Positions 27,801 to 28,609 of a DNA stretch of 28,609 nt are shown here, piece after piece (within the stretch, counting starts at the first letter, position 1; each line of letters opens with the position of its first letter). The position numbers and the translations under genes were made by a program. This DNA comes from an uncultured Prevotella sp. Lineage in GTDB: Bacteria; Bacteroidota; Bacteroidia; Bacteroidales; Bacteroidaceae. The stretch is from contig CAJLYG010000018.1 of the NCBI GenBank assembly GCA_905210845.1, forward strand, positions 1-28,609, in the 5' to 3' direction. The notes beneath the pieces were generated by a model. That model had not been told where the DNA came from, did no database searches, and worked only from the letters and a program-made list of their open reading frames with translations.

Positions 27801-27946
27801 TTGGTATTGGTCACATCTGGCCAGGCATCAACAGGAGTATTCTTGAAACTGTATATCCCTATCACTAAGGCAAGGCCGGTTAGGAAAAGGATGACATACT
27901 TACGCTTGAGTGAGAAGGAAATAATAAAATCAATAAACCTATTCAT
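24842..27946 (-). CDS. Heavy-metal efflux RND pump, CzcA/CusA family
   Basis: The inner-membrane proton-driven subunit of a tripartite metal exporter. The 1034 residues have the RND layout: a first membrane helix at about 15-32, a porter domain, six helices about 335-550, a second porter domain, and six helices about 860-1025. The helix 4 proton-relay motif reads DFGIIIDGAVVMVEA, with Asp396, Asp402 and Glu409. In the HME family, CzcA-type divalent-cation pumps carry all three, while CusA (Cu/Ag) has alanine at the first, so Zn/Co/Cd/Ni export is more likely. Other family stretches are PVDAWPDVTNTKV and GSEFLPEMDEGSIYVRATLP. The start overlaps the membrane fusion gene by 8 bases, so they are one operon. 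Confidence 0.93.
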   Translation of the reverse strand: MNRFIDFIISFSLKRKYVILFLTGLALVIGIYSFKNTPVDAWPDVTNTKVTIITQWQGRSAEEIEKFVTIPIEIAMNSVQKKTDIRSTTLFGLSVVTVIFDDHVDDEFARQQVYNLLHDADLPDGVTPDVQPLSGPTGEIYRYTLSSKHRSVRELKTLQDWVIERKLRSVPGVADIVSFGGEVKTFEVSVNPNLLSTYGVSSLELYQALANSNVNVGGDVIERNSQAYVVRGIGLLNNIQEIGDIVVKNVNGTPILVRNLADVHESCQPRLGQVGRDGEDDVVEGIVVMRKGEDAAKVITDLKDKISEIQREDLPKDVEIKPFYDRDDLVNLAVHTVFHNVIEGILLVTFVVFLFMREWRSTVIVASIIPLALLFAFICLHLNGMSANLLSMGAIDFGIIIDGAVVMVEALFVALSAQAREIGMAAFNKRSHLGMIRQTARGKAKSVFFSKLIIITALIPIFSFQKVEGKMFSPLAFTLGFALLGALIFTLTLVPVLSSMMLKRNVAEKKNRFLDWIYRWFDRFFDCCHRNSRKAITVAIVVMAVGIGSFSMLGSEFLPEMDEGSIYVRATLPQSISLDESVKLANRFRHILKSFPEVTHVMTQTGRPNDGTDATGFYNIELFVKLHPEGEWETGRTKDQLIDDMNRRLGVYPGIDFNFSQPISDNVEEAVSGVKGAIVAKVYGKDLYKSEQIADQIYKTMKPIRGITDLGVIRNIGQPELQINIDEDRLARYGVSKDDVQRIIEMAIGGKAASQVYEEERKFNLVVRYEKPFRDDAEAIGKIKVPTESGQMVPIRELATIKTITGPLIIYRENHTRYCAVKFSVRDRDMGSAVDESRAKVEKAVHLPAGYKIEWSGDFENQKRATSRLAHVIPISILLIFGILYVLFGNARDAGLVLCNVPFAAVGGIAILLLTGFNFSISAGIGFISLFGICIQNGVIMIQDIKHFIRHGHPLDDAVTMGMHTRIRSVLMTAMMATLGLLPAALSHGIGSESQRPLAIVIIGGLIGATTFTLFLFPLFVEKVYQHVNMRKLS

Positions 27947-28609
27947 TTTCTGTAGAATTGAAATACAGCAAAGCGTTCTTGCTCACTACTTTCTCATCGG
28001 GAAGCAGTCCTGCTGACAGATAAGAATATCCACCAGCCGTATGTACCACCTTCACTTCACGACGACGATATTCATGGGGATTCTGCTTGACCATGACGTA
28101 ATCATGCCCATTCTCAAAGATGACCGCTGAGGAGGGAACAGCGCACAAGGGCTGCCCACTGCCAGAAAGGCGTACATGGACACTGGCGAACATACCGGGC
28201 TTCAAAAGTCCCTTTGGATTGTCAAGGCAGACCCTTACCTTCATCGTTTTGCTTTCACTGTCAAGGACGCTGTACACCTTGTCAACCCTCCCAAAGAATA
28301 CCTCATCAGGATACGCCATCGTCGTCACCCTGACCGCTGCATGCGGATGGACCTTTGCGATATCACTCTCATAGACATCGGCGATGACCCATACTCTTCT
28401 CAGGTCGGCTATCTCAATCGCTGGGTCATCATTCGTCTGTTCGCTGACATAGCTGTCATTGTATATATGCTTGTCGATAACATACCCAGAGATTGGGGAT
28501 GTCAGCACTGCATCCGAGCGACGCCCATACCCATTGATGGATGCCACCTCATGCAAGCGTTGTCGCTCGGCATTCGCGACAAGCACCCCTTCCCGGGCAG
28601 CCGCTATAT
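27939..28609 (-). CDS. RND efflux membrane fusion protein (CusB/CzcB family), partial
   Basis: The periplasmic adaptor joining the RND pump to an outer-membrane channel. The frame is open to the window edge, so the N-terminus is missing and only about 223 residues are present. Seen are the end of the coiled-coil hairpin (IAAAREGVLVANAERQRLHEV), the second lipoyl half (DAVLTSPISGYVIDKHIYNDSYV), the beta-barrel domain (IADLRRVWVIADVYESDIAKV ... RVDKVYSVLDSESKTMKVRVCL, PKGLLKPGMFASVHV) and the membrane-proximal domain (AVPSSAVIFENGHDYVMV). These are standard for CusB-type adaptors. The stop overlaps the pump start by 8 bases. The outer-membrane factor gene is presumably upstream, outside the window. 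Confidence 0.9.
   Translation of the reverse strand, partial: IAAAREGVLVANAERQRLHEVASINGYGRRSDAVLTSPISGYVIDKHIYNDSYVSEQTNDDPAIEIADLRRVWVIADVYESDIAKVHPHAAVRVTTMAYPDEVFFGRVDKVYSVLDSESKTMKVRVCLDNPKGLLKPGMFASVHVRLSGSGQPLCAVPSSAVIFENGHDYVMVKQNPHEYRRREVKVVHTAGGYSYLSAGLLPDEKVVSKNALLYFNSTENE

Overview
The window reads as chromosome of a Bacteroidota bacterium, most likely Prevotellaceae. The evidence is the repeated Bacteroidota-type -7 box (TAnnTTTG, several with TTTG 19-22 bases upstream), little use of Shine-Dalgarno sites, an NhaD antiporter, Bacteroidales-only hypothetical families, and a large secreted protein with a Prevotella-type C-terminal sorting tail. No tRNA, rRNA, CRISPR array or complete mobile element was seen.

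Layout. (1) 1-2573, minus strand: a conserved hypothetical, a carboxynorspermidine dehydrogenase-like enzyme and recA. The recA homology stops abruptly about 35 bases from the window edge, and AT-rich foreign sequence continues in frame. (2) 2661-7466: L-rhamnose catabolism, with rhaB-rhaA-rhaT on the minus strand converging on a plus-strand rhaD; together they import rhamnose, isomerise, phosphorylate and cleave it. (3) 7563-9022: nhaD with its own promoter and a strong terminator. (4) 9094-14313, minus strand: metY and cysK (assimilation of sulfide into homocysteine and cysteine), then an OmpR-type response regulator and its histidine kinase, then a GNAT acetyltransferase. (5) 14478-16466, plus strand: a compact ABC-type ATPase followed 7 bases later by a DUF4435 Toprim-like protein. 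This arrangement recalls the PARIS/OLD-type anti-phage modules and is the best candidate for an uncharacterised system here. (6) 16486-22483, minus strand: an exported GH2 beta-galactosidase-type enzyme, and a large secreted surface protein followed by a 61-residue peptide gene and an intrinsic terminator. (7) 22664-28609, minus strand: a heavy-metal efflux cluster, read as membrane fusion protein (cut by the window edge), RND pump, a small HMA-like protein that lacks the metal-binding cysteine pair, response regulator and histidine kinase. Pump residues suggest divalent cations (Zn/Co/Cd/Ni) rather than Cu/Ag.

Most of the window is ordinary core metabolism. The items worth a second look are the interrupted recA, the ATPase-DUF4435 pair, the degenerate HMA-like ORF overlapping both neighbours, the surface protein with its tiny partner peptide, and several regulatory inverted repeats.
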